DNA of 11,626 nucleotides from Cyclobacteriaceae bacterium (GCA_015492915.1 WGED01000759.1:1-11626); one strand, 5' to 3'; positions 1-7,413 are shown, numbered from the stretch's first letter. Notes: generated from the letters alone by a model not told the origin. A program made the numbers and translations.

Positions 1-263
1 ATATCACCTGGATCGAGAGCCTGGCCGATTATGTCAAAATTCATCTCCACAACGGGCCGGCCATCATCACAAAAGAAAAAATCAGTCATATCGGGAGCCG
101 GCTGCCAGGTCATTTTGTGCGGATCCACAGGTCGTTTATTGTAAACTCCGACGCCGTATCCTTTATTTCTTCCGAATATGTAGAAGTGGGGGATAAAAAC
201 CTGCCCGTAAGCAGGACGAATAAAAAAGCTGTTCAGCAATACTTTAGTGAAAGAAAGCATTGA
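1..263 (+). CDS. LytTR-domain response regulator, 3' end only
   Basis: The frame is open from the window edge (first full codon at base 3) to a TGA at 261-263 and gives 86 residues of a LytTR DNA-binding domain. The recognisable pattern is a YVKIH strand near the start, the RIHRSFIVN segment in the middle, and a VGDKNLPVSR strand followed by a C-terminal helix. In this family the domain sits behind a CheY-like receiver and binds promoter DNA, usually as the output of a LytS/YehU-type histidine kinase. The receiver and start codon lie upstream of the window, so the full architecture cannot be confirmed. The gene is codirectional with the lipoprotein/receptor pair but separated by 233 bases with a possible terminator and promoter, so co-transcription is not implied. 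The domain call is firm; the regulatory targets are unknown. Confidence 0.9.
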   Translation, partial: ITWIESLADYVKIHLHNGPAIITKEKISHIGSRLPGHFVRIHRSFIVNSDAVSFISSEYVEVGDKNLPVSRTNKKAVQQYFSERKH

Positions 264-322
264 CCCGCTGGTGTATCTTCCCGTAAATCCCTGACGCTTT
301 TTCGGTGGTTGATAAACGAAAC

Positions 323-338
323 ACCGGAAACGGTTTTG
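323..338 (+). terminator. Weak hairpin, possible terminator of the LytTR gene
   Basis: The arms ACCG (323-326) and CGGT (331-334) enclose a GAAA tetraloop, a stable GNRA type, and TTT follows immediately. Two more A-T pairs could form beyond a mismatch. The stem is short, so this is only a plausible weak intrinsic terminator, 60 bases after the LytTR stop codon. Confidence 0.3.
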
Positions 339-429
339 TTAAATTTTCATTAACAGCATATCCTTCCTCTAATATTTCCTTAACCTCAACCCCCCGCATT
401 TTAACAGTTTAATAAAATTCCCGGTGCGA

Positions 430-456
430 TAGGTTAAACTTAGGTTCACACCTTTG
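430..456 (+). promoter_or_regulatory. Candidate promoter of the lipoprotein/receptor unit
   Basis: CACCTTTG at 449-456 matches the Bacteroidota -7 consensus TAnnTTTG at five of six defined positions and would put transcription start about 35 bases before the ATG at 497. No good -33 TTTG is visible at the usual distance. Just upstream, TAGGTT occurs twice (430-435 and 441-446), 11 bases apart, or one helical turn, which could be an activator site that replaces the missing -33 element. This is inference from motif and position only. The rest of the 264-496 gap holds nothing else that I can support. Confidence 0.35.
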
Positions 457-496
457 CGATGATTTGAATTATGATCATTTATTAAACAACTGAACC

Positions 497-2029
497 ATGA
501 AAAAAATTAACCATTATCTTTTTACCCTTTTCGCATCATTGCTTTTTGTTTTATCATCATGTAATAAGGATGAGGGTGGCGCCCCGGCGCCACAGGTCAC
601 CGGGCCTTCGGGTATTATCACCATCGAAACTGGCAGCACAGCAGATATTTCCTTTTCAGTAACAGTGCCGGGAGGTTACAAAAATGCTGCTCCCGCCTCC
701 TCTTCGGGCGCCATCCTGGAGATAAGAAGAGAACCCTCTCAGGGAGCTACTTCCGGAGAAGTAACGGTAAAATATACCGCAACCGGTGGCGGGGTTGATA
801 ATTTGCAACTCACTGTCGCAGATAAATTTTTCCAGACCGCTTCAGGCGCTGCCACCGTGGAAGTGACAGGCCGCCCTGCCAACGTAGTGCTTGCTGGTAT
901 TATCAAGGATGATTCGACACTTACTTCCGACAGAATATGGGAACTTCAGGGACGCGTCATTATTGATGCCGGTACTACACTGACTATCGAACCGGGAACC
1001 ATCATCAAGGGCCGTGAAGGGGCCGGCACCAACGCATCCGCATTGATCATATCCAGAGGGGCAAAGATCAATGCTGAAGGAACAGCCGACAAACCGATAG
1101 TTTTTACATCCATTCTTGATAACATACAAGTCGGTGAAACAGCAGGCACCAATCTGACAAAAGAGGACAATGAGAAATGGGGCGGACTGATCATTCTCGG
1201 CAAGGCGCCAGTGTCAGCCGGTGACGGTGATACGGAATCGAGTATCGAAGGGCTTCCTGCCGATGAGCCTTATGCGAAATACGGAGGTGACCGGCCAGAT
1301 GATAATTCAGGCATTCTCAGGTACGTTTCAATCCGTCACGGTGGCATCTCCATCGGGGCAGGAAATGAAATAAACGGACTGACGCTCGGTGGGGTAGGCA
1401 ACGGAACCATTATTGAAAACATTGAAATTTTTGCCACACTCGATGATGGGATCGAATTCTTTGGGGGTACGGCAAACATGAAAAATGTGATGGTGACATG
1501 GCAGGGAGATGACGGGCTGGATATAGATCAGAATTATGCCGGAACCATTGAGAATTTCATGATTTTTCATGGTGTTGGCGTCGATACGGATGAAGGACTT
1601 GAGATCGACGGTCCGGAAGGCACTACTCATATCAATGGATTATTTACACTTAAAAACGGTACGGTAGTCAATGATGGGCAGGAAGGCACTCCGGCTGATT
1701 TCAAAGCCAAAGCACAGGGCAATATTTCAAATGTTGTTTTCAAAGGATACAGCGCTGCCGTAATAAAGTTCAGGGCAAGCTATACCGACACCTGCGACCC
1801 GAAAGAAGATGCATTCACGCATCTCACCGGCACATCTCCCGTGTTGATTTTCAATGAAATAAAATATGACGGTGTTAAGGTTTACACGAAATCACAAACA
1901 TGCAACGTGACGGATGCGGAACAGGCTGCGGCAGAAGCAGCCATGCCGCCTTCATCGGATACAGCCGGCGGGGCAGACCCGAGTGTGTTTGACTGGACTA
2001 TGACCAAAAAGGCCGGATTAGCACTATAA
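497..2029 (+). CDS. Surface lipoprotein with beta-helix-like body, partner of the TonB receptor
   Basis: This 510-residue protein begins with a lipoprotein signal peptide (lipobox LSSC, lipidated Cys22). The residues after the Cys, NKDEG, match the X-K-(D/E)2-X lipoprotein export signal described in Capnocytophaga, so display on the outer face of the outer membrane is likely. Residues about 35-125 look like a beta-sandwich of Ig or cadherin type. Residues about 128-460 have the short repetitive strands, Gly-rich turns and IIENIEI/NVMVT-type segments of a right-handed parallel beta-helix. Acidic turns recur at residues 316-320, 338-344 and 365-371. Cys433 and Cys469 could pair. I recognise this as a Bacteroidota family usually left hypothetical, sometimes misnamed as a transporter; no enzyme motif is evident. 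The stop is 40 bases before the receptor ATG, so the two are probably co-transcribed. Substrate binding or a lid role for the receptor is inference. Confidence 0.85.
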   Translation: MKKINHYLFTLFASLLFVLSSCNKDEGGAPAPQVTGPSGIITIETGSTADISFSVTVPGGYKNAAPASSSGAILEIRREPSQGATSGEVTVKYTATGGGVDNLQLTVADKFFQTASGAATVEVTGRPANVVLAGIIKDDSTLTSDRIWELQGRVIIDAGTTLTIEPGTIIKGREGAGTNASALIISRGAKINAEGTADKPIVFTSILDNIQVGETAGTNLTKEDNEKWGGLIILGKAPVSAGDGDTESSIEGLPADEPYAKYGGDRPDDNSGILRYVSIRHGGISIGAGNEINGLTLGGVGNGTIIENIEIFATLDDGIEFFGGTANMKNVMVTWQGDDGLDIDQNYAGTIENFMIFHGVGVDTDEGLEIDGPEGTTHINGLFTLKNGTVVNDGQEGTPADFKAKAQGNISNVVFKGYSAAVIKFRASYTDTCDPKEDAFTHLTGTSPVLIFNEIKYDGVKVYTKSQTCNVTDAEQAAAEAAMPPSSDTAGGADPSVFDWTMTKKAGLAL

Positions 2030-2069
2030 AAGCTTCATAATTAACCCCAAAATCTCAAGAGTTGAAACT

Positions 2070-4928
2070 ATGATAAAATTCTATTCTATGAAAAAAGGAC
2101 TATTATTCAGTGTGTTGATATTGTCGAGCCTCGTTGCTCTGGGGCAAAAAGGATTTCTCCGGGGCACCATCACCGACGGAGAAACCGGCGAAGGGCTCAT
2201 CGGCGCCACCGTGTATAAACAAGGCACTTCGATAGGCGCCGTGGCTGATTTTGACGGCAATTATTCGCTGATGCTCGACCCCGGACAACACACAATTATC
2301 GTTCAGTTCGTGTCGTACCAGACGCAAACTGTTAATGATGTCGTCATAAAACCCGGGGAAGTCACAATGCTTGACCTGACGCTCTCAAGTGAAGTGGCGG
2401 AACTTGAGGAGATCGTGATAACCGCGGATTATGTTAAGGACAACGACAATGCGCTCCTGGCGATTCAGAAAAAGTCTCCCAATGTAGTAAACGGCATTTC
2501 CTCACAGGCATTCAGAAAGCTTGGCGACAGTGATCTGGGTGATGCCATGAAACGCGTGACGGGTGTATCGGTGGAAGGGGGCAAATATGTTTATGTGCGG
2601 GGCTTGGGCGACCGCTACACCAAAACAACCCTGAACGGCATGATGCTGCCGGGTCTCGATCCCGATCACAATACAGTGCAGATGGACATCTTTCCGACAG
2701 GAAGCATAGAAAATGTAATGGTATTCAAAACGTTTACTCCCGACCTCCAGGGTGATTTTACAGGCGGGATGATAAACATCGAGACGAAAGATTTCCCCGA
2801 GCAAAAAACCACGTCCATATCATTGGAAACGGAGTTCAATCCGGATATGCATTTCAAGAATGATTTCATCTCGTATGGAGGCAGTGCTACGGATTTTATC
2901 GGTTTCGACAACGGCGTGCGAAATCTTCCGTTCAGAAAAAGTCTCGATATCCCGGACATCTCATCCCCAACCGGCTTCATTGTGGAGGATATTACAAGGA
3001 CTTTCAGTCCTGAAATGGGTGTGAAAAATAAGAGCAGTTTCATGAATTACTCTTTTAATTTCATGCATGGCAACCAGATCAATCGCGCCAGGGCGACATG
3101 GGGGTATAATATCGTGCTGGGCTACAAAAACAGGACTGAACTCTACAATGACACGGAGTTTGGCGAATACATCAAAAATACCGACCCCGCAGTCACCGAC
3201 CTCGACGGCTATAAAATACGACGGGGGCCTGTAGCGGGAAATGATGTATTATGGAATGTATTGCTGTCCGGTGCGTTGAAATACCAAAATCACAGTTTTT
3301 CCATGGTTTTTATGCACAATCAAAACGGTATTTCAAAATCAACCGACAGAACCACGACAGATCTGGAAGACAACCCTTCTACTTTGGTTGACGATATCCT
3401 GACGTGGACACAACGGCAGGTCAGTTCAGGGATCATAAGCGGTCAGCATCATTTCAAAGGGATTGACTTGGAGTGGAAAGGCTCTATGACTTATGCGCGT
3501 ATTTATGAACCCGATTTCCGGAGCACCAGGATCGAACGAATACCTCTTGATAACCCTGGCGGGGAAGGATCCGATTATCGCTATTCACTCAATACAGGCG
3601 TCGGGGCCGGGATTAACCGTTTCTGGCGTGATATGGATGAATGGAATGAGAGTTTAAAAGTGGACATAAGTTATAAGTACGGAGAGCATAATATGCTGAA
3701 AGCCGGTGGTCTTGCCTTAATGAAACAGCGGGATTTCAGCGTATTGAATTATTCGTTTCGATTAAAAAACAGGGGAAATATGATGGTTTCACCAAACCCG
3801 GACGATTATTTTCAGCCCGCTAACATCTGGACCATTGAAAAAAATGAAGGCACATACATCGTTTCGAGAAGCAGTGAAAAGGAGAATGCCGTCAATGCCT
3901 ATAATGCGGAGTCGAATAATTACGGCATGTATATGATGGCAGAGCAATATCTGGGCAATAAGCTGCGCGCCATAGTCGGAGTCCGTGCCGAGATATTTCA
4001 AATGTACTATACGGGACGCGATCAGCGCGGTAACGAAATGATCGGCACGTTGACACTCGATGAACTCAACTGGCTGCCGTCGGTCAATCTTGTGTATGAG
4101 CTGAATGAAAACATGAATGTGAGGGGGTCTTTTAATAAGACACTTGCCAGGCCGTCCTTCAAGGAAAAATCCAATGCGCAGATCTACGATCCGATAAGCG
4201 ACAGGACCACGATCGGCAACCTTGATTTACGACAGACAGACATATTTAATTACGACCTTAGGTGGGAATACTACTTTGGTCATGGCGAAATGGCTTCTTT
4301 CGCACTCTTTTACAAGAATTTTGACGGACATATTGAAAAAGTAGCTTTTCAGACGGCTCCCGATCAACTTACTTGGCAAAATGCCGGAAAAAGCTTCGTG
4401 TACGGCATTGAGGCAGAAGTGAGAAAGGAACTTTTCAGGGGTGTTTTAATTGGGTCAAACTTCTCTCTTATAAAATCGGGTATCGACATGAATGATATCG
4501 TTGTAAACGAGGATGCACAGGGTAATGTGATCACCGAAAAAGAGAACCGCGAAATATGGGCGAGAACCGGAGAACGTATCCAGGACACCCGCAATATGGT
4601 AGGCCAGGCGCCGTGGATGATCAATGCTTTTATCAACTGGCAGGACAAAGGCAAAACCTGGAACGCCAACATTTCCTACAATGTGCAGGGCAAAACATTG
4701 TCGGTGATCGGGTCGGGCAGGTGGCCCGATATCTATACCGTTCCCTTTCACAGCCTTAATTTCAATATTTATAAAGATCTGGGTAATTCACGCATTGGTT
4801 TCAGAATCACTAATATCCTCGATTCGGAGAGGAAGGAAGTTTATGAATCATTCGGTGCAGCGGACAGGACTTTTTCCTTGTTCAATCCCGGTCGGGCCTT
4901 CGCATTGTCGTATAAATTCAATTTTTAA
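2070..4928 (+). CDS. TonB-dependent outer-membrane receptor with carboxypeptidase-regulatory-like domain
   Basis: This 952-residue receptor would import a substrate across the outer membrane using TonB-ExbBD energy. A signal peptide ends near ALGQ (residues 23-26). Residues about 28-107 form a CarboxypepD_reg-like (CnaB-type) domain. EEIVITA at about 113-119 resembles the TonB-box region of Bacteroidota receptors. Residues about 125-240 are the plug, with the characteristic VRGLGDRYTKTTLNG segment (176-190) and a GGMINIETK ending. The rest is a large beta-barrel ending in an aromatic residue (KFNF), as expected for BAM-assembled proteins. A second in-frame ATG at 2088 gives a cleaner signal peptide starting MKKGLLF and is an equally good start. 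It resembles the receptors with an outer-membrane-barrel C-terminus more than classic SusC, and no SusD gene follows. The upstream beta-helix lipoprotein is the likely partner. The substrate cannot be deduced. Confidence 0.93.
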   Translation: MIKFYSMKKGLLFSVLILSSLVALGQKGFLRGTITDGETGEGLIGATVYKQGTSIGAVADFDGNYSLMLDPGQHTIIVQFVSYQTQTVNDVVIKPGEVTMLDLTLSSEVAELEEIVITADYVKDNDNALLAIQKKSPNVVNGISSQAFRKLGDSDLGDAMKRVTGVSVEGGKYVYVRGLGDRYTKTTLNGMMLPGLDPDHNTVQMDIFPTGSIENVMVFKTFTPDLQGDFTGGMINIETKDFPEQKTTSISLETEFNPDMHFKNDFISYGGSATDFIGFDNGVRNLPFRKSLDIPDISSPTGFIVEDITRTFSPEMGVKNKSSFMNYSFNFMHGNQINRARATWGYNIVLGYKNRTELYNDTEFGEYIKNTDPAVTDLDGYKIRRGPVAGNDVLWNVLLSGALKYQNHSFSMVFMHNQNGISKSTDRTTTDLEDNPSTLVDDILTWTQRQVSSGIISGQHHFKGIDLEWKGSMTYARIYEPDFRSTRIERIPLDNPGGEGSDYRYSLNTGVGAGINRFWRDMDEWNESLKVDISYKYGEHNMLKAGGLALMKQRDFSVLNYSFRLKNRGNMMVSPNPDDYFQPANIWTIEKNEGTYIVSRSSEKENAVNAYNAESNNYGMYMMAEQYLGNKLRAIVGVRAEIFQMYYTGRDQRGNEMIGTLTLDELNWLPSVNLVYELNENMNVRGSFNKTLARPSFKEKSNAQIYDPISDRTTIGNLDLRQTDIFNYDLRWEYYFGHGEMASFALFYKNFDGHIEKVAFQTAPDQLTWQNAGKSFVYGIEAEVRKELFRGVLIGSNFSLIKSGIDMNDIVVNEDAQGNVITEKENREIWARTGERIQDTRNMVGQAPWMINAFINWQDKGKTWNANISYNVQGKTLSVIGSGRWPDIYTVPFHSLNFNIYKDLGNSRIGFRITNILDSERKEVYESFGAADRTFSLFNPGRAFALSYKFNF

Positions 4929-4954
4929 TACTTGCGTTCAACCTGAACCATGAT

Positions 4955-5004
4955 AACTGCCGGCTACTGCTGTTAAAGTCAGGGATGCCGGCAGTTTGTA
5001 TTTT
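4955..5004 (+). terminator. Long-loop inverted repeat after the receptor gene, probable terminator
   Basis: AACTGCCGGC (4955-4964) and GCCGGCAGTT (4987-4996) are perfect 10-base complements separated by a 22-base loop. The T-rich run TGTATTTTG follows. It lies 26 bases after the receptor stop. The stem is GC-rich and stable, but the loop is longer than usual and the T-tract is broken by GTA, so termination may be partial. Confidence 0.6.
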
Positions 5005-5068
5005 GTCACAGCGGGAGAAGTGTTTTTTCATCTAAACAGAGCCTTATTGAATGTAAAGCTGGTTTTAT

Positions 5069-5104
5069 GTTAACAAATTGTTAACTTTGTGTCGCAGGGT
5101 TAAC
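5069..5104 (+). promoter_or_regulatory. Promoter with overlapping GTTAAC palindrome, upstream of the MORN protein
   Basis: TAACTTTG at 5082-5089 matches the Bacteroidota -7 consensus TAnnTTTG exactly and lies 29 bases before the ATG at 5119. No clear -33 TTTG is seen. A perfect 17-base palindrome, GTTAACAA-A-TTGTTAAC (5069-5085), overlaps the first four bases of the -7 element. A third GTTAAC occurs at 5099-5104, near the expected transcription start. This arrangement fits a repressor operator, but no regulator is identified. Confidence 0.5.
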
Positions 5105-5118
5105 ATTTGAATAACATC

Positions 5119-5547
5119 ATGACTAAGGCTTTTTTATTTTCAGGGTTGTTTTTACTGTTTTCGTTCATTGCCTATCCACAGGGTATTATCAAAAAAAACG
5201 GTATAGCCTATGACAAATCAGGTAATTTGATCAACGGAAAATATTTGGTGATTTCTCATGGGCACAAGGCCAAGAAAGTTTTTCATTACAAAAACGGAGT
5301 GCTTGAAGGCGAATATGCAGCCTATGATTCGAATGGAAATATGATCGAAAAGGGCAATTATCACGACGGGCAGAAGCACGGTAAATGGATAAGCTGGACT
5401 TCGGAGGGCGTCAAAACCGGCGAAGCCATATACAACTATGGCGTCAGAGACGGCAGGTGGCGACACTATGATGCTGCCGGGCAATTGGCTTATATGATCG
5501 ACTATTCAATAGGAGACATGAAAGATGTCAGGGTTTCCGCCAGATAA
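5119..5547 (+). CDS. Small secreted MORN-repeat (YwqK-like) protein
   Basis: This 142-residue protein has an N-terminal hydrophobic signal peptide (about residues 4-18, probable cleavage near AYPQ at 18-21). Degenerate MORN_2 repeats of about 22 residues follow, visible as NGVLEGEYAAYDSNGN, DGQKHGKWISWTSEG and GVRDGRWRHYDAAGQ. Such repeats form short beta-hairpins. Bacteroidota genomes carry many copies, often annotated as a YwqK-family antitoxin, with no established biochemical role. Export to the periplasm or beyond is predicted from the signal peptide, which does not fit a cytoplasmic antitoxin. I chose the ATG at 5119 over an in-frame TTG at 5107 because the ATG begins the signal peptide directly. 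The gene has its own promoter-like element and a terminator, so it appears monocistronic. No catalytic residues are seen; the function is unknown. Confidence 0.8.
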   Translation: MTKAFLFSGLFLLFSFIAYPQGIIKKNGIAYDKSGNLINGKYLVISHGHKAKKVFHYKNGVLEGEYAAYDSNGNMIEKGNYHDGQKHGKWISWTSEGVKTGEAIYNYGVRDGRWRHYDAAGQLAYMIDYSIGDMKDVRVSAR

Positions 5548-5571
5548 AAGTCAGGAATTACTTTAAGCCAT

Positions 5572-5594
5572 AACCGCTTCAAGGCGGTTTTTTT
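5572..5594 (+). terminator. Intrinsic terminator of the MORN-protein gene
   Basis: The arms AACCGC (5572-5577) and GCGGTT (5584-5589) enclose TTCAAG, whose outer bases can form a T-G wobble. A run of seven T residues (5588-5594) begins within the second arm. It is located 24 bases after the stop codon and is a clear rho-independent terminator. Confidence 0.85.
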
Positions 5595-5620
5595 ATGCCT
5601 TCCGGCAAAACTTTATCCCT

Positions 5621-5628
5621 GAATTTTG
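5621..5628 (+). promoter_or_regulatory. Candidate -7 element for the epimerase-like gene
   Basis: GAATTTTG matches TAnnTTTG at five of six defined positions and lies 14 bases before the ATG at 5643. That implies a very short leader. No -33 element is visible, and the call rests mainly on position just after a terminator. Confidence 0.25.
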
Positions 5629-5642
5629 TTTATATTCTTGCT

Positions 5643-6551
5643 ATGGGATCAAAAGTATTGATTACAGGCGGCAGCGGACTTATCGGTATGGCCTTATCAA
5701 AAAGGCTGGAAGAAAATAGCCACGAAGTTGTACACCTCAGCAGAATGAAAAAAGCCGGATTGCCATATACAACATTTATATGGGATATTGATAAGGATTT
5801 CATTGAAGAAGGAACTTTTGACGGAGTCAATGCGGTCATACATCTGGCGGGCGCCAACATTGCCGAAAAGCGGTGGACAGCTAAAAGGAAGAAGGAGCTG
5901 GCTGACAGCCGCATCATGGGAGCCCGCCTGATTTATGATCATTTATCATCGAGACGTCATGAGGTTAAGGCTTTTATTTCGGCCTCGGCCATCGGGATAT
6001 ATGGTTACGATACAGGTGATGAACTGATTACGGAAGACCATCCGGCGGACAGCCATGACTTTTTGGCAATTTTGACACGACAATGGGAAGCGACGGCTGA
6101 TGCCTTTTCGGAACTGAAAATCAGGGTTGTGAAGCTGAGAATAGGGTTGGTGCTGAGCAAGGAGGGTGGTTTGCTGAAAAAATTGCTGCCATTTGCCAGG
6201 CTTGGGTTGAGTTCGGCTTTCGGCACGGGCCGGCAATTCATGAGCTGGATTCACATCGATGACCTGACTGAGATGTTCGTGATGACCGTCAGCGATGAAA
6301 CAGTAACCGGTGCGTACAATGCCGTAGCACCTAATCCCGTTACCAACAGGGAGTTTCTGAAAATCCTGGCCCGCACTACAGGCATGCCGTATTTTCTTCC
6401 CAACACCCCGAAAGTTGCACTGAGGCTCATGCTCGGAGAGATGGCCGAGGCTGTGGCGGGAGGAAACAGGGTGTCGTGCAGGAAGATCATAGAAGCGGGT
6501 TTTCGTTTTAAATATAAAAATCTCGAGGATGCCCTGAAAGACCTGTTATGA
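5643..6551 (+). CDS. TIGR01777-family epimerase-like NAD(P)-binding protein (YfcH/SDR39U1 type)
   Basis: This 302-residue extended short-chain dehydrogenase-like protein is close to the usual family length. The N-terminal Rossmann glycine motif is ITGGSGLIG (residues 7-15). AVIHLAGANI (64-73) is the conserved strand after the second half of the fold, and SASAIGIYG (113-121) is the family version of the active-site strand. The last roughly 60 residues match the DUF1731-type C-terminus, with LMLGEMAEA (262-270) and a GFRFKY-NLEDALKDLL ending. The family resembles sugar-nucleotide epimerases, but its substrate is not established; cytoplasmic action is expected. An in-frame ATG at 5595 would extend the protein by 16 residues, but it abuts the T-tract of the preceding terminator and precedes the Rossmann strand by an unrelated segment, so 5643 is preferred. 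It is probably transcribed alone. Confidence 0.9.
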   Translation: MGSKVLITGGSGLIGMALSKRLEENSHEVVHLSRMKKAGLPYTTFIWDIDKDFIEEGTFDGVNAVIHLAGANIAEKRWTAKRKKELADSRIMGARLIYDHLSSRRHEVKAFISASAIGIYGYDTGDELITEDHPADSHDFLAILTRQWEATADAFSELKIRVVKLRIGLVLSKEGGLLKKLLPFARLGLSSAFGTGRQFMSWIHIDDLTEMFVMTVSDETVTGAYNAVAPNPVTNREFLKILARTTGMPYFLPNTPKVALRLMLGEMAEAVAGGNRVSCRKIIEAGFRFKYKNLEDALKDLL

Positions 6552-6585
6552 AAATCAGATCATTTTCCATAACGCATATTTGCGT

Positions 6586-6606
6586 ATTTCGCGGGAAACG
6601 TGAAAT
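6586..6606 (+). repeat. Imperfect hairpin between epimerase and LOG genes
   Basis: ATTTCGCG (6586-6593) pairs with CGTGAAAT (6599-6606) across a five-base loop GGAAA, with one G-U wobble in RNA. There is no immediate T-tract, so it could be a weak terminator of the epimerase gene, an RNA structure or a protein-binding site near the next promoter. Its role is undecided. Confidence 0.35.
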
Positions 6607-6633
6607 TGCAAATCTTTTGACTTTAAAAATTTG
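6606..6633 (+). promoter_or_regulatory. Candidate promoter of the LOG-transglycosylase-uvrA unit
   Basis: TTG at 6606-6608 and AAAATTTG at 6626-6633 are 17 bases apart. They resemble the Bacteroidota -33 and -7 elements, the latter matching five of six defined positions. Transcription would start roughly 15 bases before the ATG at 6655. The match is weak and rests on position before the first gene of the cluster. Confidence 0.3.
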
Positions 6634-6654
6634 TTAACCTATGAATATCCGATT

Positions 6655-7413
6655 ATGAAAGATCAAAACAATGGAAACAATAATCGTCAGGAACTGACAC
6701 CGGACGAAGAAAGAAAAATAAGACAGGCATTTAAAGCCAAAGACTGGAATGAAATAAAATCCAATGACTCATGGGCTATTTTCAAAATTATGGGCGAGTT
6801 TGTCTCGGGTTTTGAAAAGCTCGCATCGATAGGTCCCTGCGTCTCAATTTTCGGTTCTGCACGAACAGATCCGGACAATAAATATTACAAAATGGCCGAG
6901 GAAATTGCGGCCAGCCTCACGGAGCAAGGCTACGGCATCATTACCGGTGGTGGTCCGGGCATAATGGAAGCGGCCAACAAGGGAGCCAGAAAAGCGGGCG
7001 GTAAATCCGTGGGTCTTAATATCATCCTGCCGCATGAGCAGGCCAGTAATATCTACATCGATCAGGACAAACTCATCACTTTCGATTATTTCTTTGTCCG
7101 CAAGGTGATGTTCGTCCGCTACTCGCAGGGTTTCATCGGTATGCCGGGAGGGTTCGGTACTTTCGATGAGATATTCGAGGCTATCACCCTGATGCAAACG
7201 CATAAAATCGGTCGTTTTCCCATAGTTTTGGTGGGCAAGGAATTTTGGGGCGGCATGATAAAATGGCTCGAAGACATCGTGTACAAAGTAGAGGGCAACA
7301 TCAGTGAAGATGATTTCGAGCTGTTCCACATCGTAGACAGCGCGCAGGATGCTGTAGATATCATTGAAGAATTTTATGCACAATTTTTATTATCGCCAAA
7401 CTTCGAGTTTTGA
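6655..7413 (+). CDS. LOG-family (TIGR00730) Rossmann-fold protein, probable nucleotide phosphoribohydrolase
   Basis: This 252-residue cytoplasmic protein carries the signature motif PGGFGTFDE (residues 164-172), in which the final Glu and the upstream Arg149 of FFVRK correspond to the catalytic pair of LOG proteins. VSIFGSAR (63-70) and ITGGGPGIMEAANKGA (96-111) form the nucleotide-binding Rossmann elements. LOG enzymes hydrolyse the N-glycosidic bond of nucleoside monophosphates, releasing the base and ribose 5-phosphate. In plants and some bacteria the substrate is a cytokinin riboside phosphate; here a general AMP-like substrate is more cautious. Residues 1-60 are a charged, Asn-rich extension typical of the longer bacterial subgroup, with an IFKIMGEFVSGFE helix. 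The start is the ATG at 6655; a TTG at 6631 lies in the promoter region. The stop overlaps the next gene's TTG start, indicating one transcript. Confidence 0.9.
   Translation: MKDQNNGNNNRQELTPDEERKIRQAFKAKDWNEIKSNDSWAIFKIMGEFVSGFEKLASIGPCVSIFGSARTDPDNKYYKMAEEIAASLTEQGYGIITGGGPGIMEAANKGARKAGGKSVGLNIILPHEQASNIYIDQDKLITFDYFFVRKVMFVRYSQGFIGMPGGFGTFDEIFEAITLMQTHKIGRFPIVLVGKEFWGGMIKWLEDIVYKVEGNISEDDFELFHIVDSAQDAVDIIEEFYAQFLLSPNFEF

Noticed and set aside
497..2029. Polysaccharide lyase or pectinase activity for the beta-helix lipoprotein
   Set aside because: A beta-helix-like pattern alone does not indicate catalysis; I see no lyase catalytic signature and no carbohydrate-active genes nearby.
4556..4759. 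67-residue + strand frame inside the receptor gene
   Set aside because: It is out of frame with well-conserved barrel sequence, with no own start signals or recognisable motif.
5119..5547. YwqK-like protein as the antitoxin of a toxin-antitoxin pair
   Set aside because: The protein has a signal peptide, no small toxin gene lies beside it, and it is flanked by its own promoter-like element and a terminator. The antitoxin label is a family naming habit.
5595..5642. Upstream ATG giving a 16-residue extension to the epimerase-like protein
   Set aside because: The ATG directly follows the T-tract of the previous gene's terminator and the extension is unlike the family N-terminus, which begins with the Rossmann strand.
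6844..7383. 179-residue open frame on the - strand opposite the LOG gene
   Set aside because: The + strand carries the conserved LOG motifs in this stretch; the antisense translation has no recognisable family features.
6655..7413. LOG gene as evidence of cytokinin production
   Set aside because: The motif supports a nucleotide phosphoribohydrolase, but no isopentenyltransferase-type adenylate gene or plant-association gene is seen nearby.
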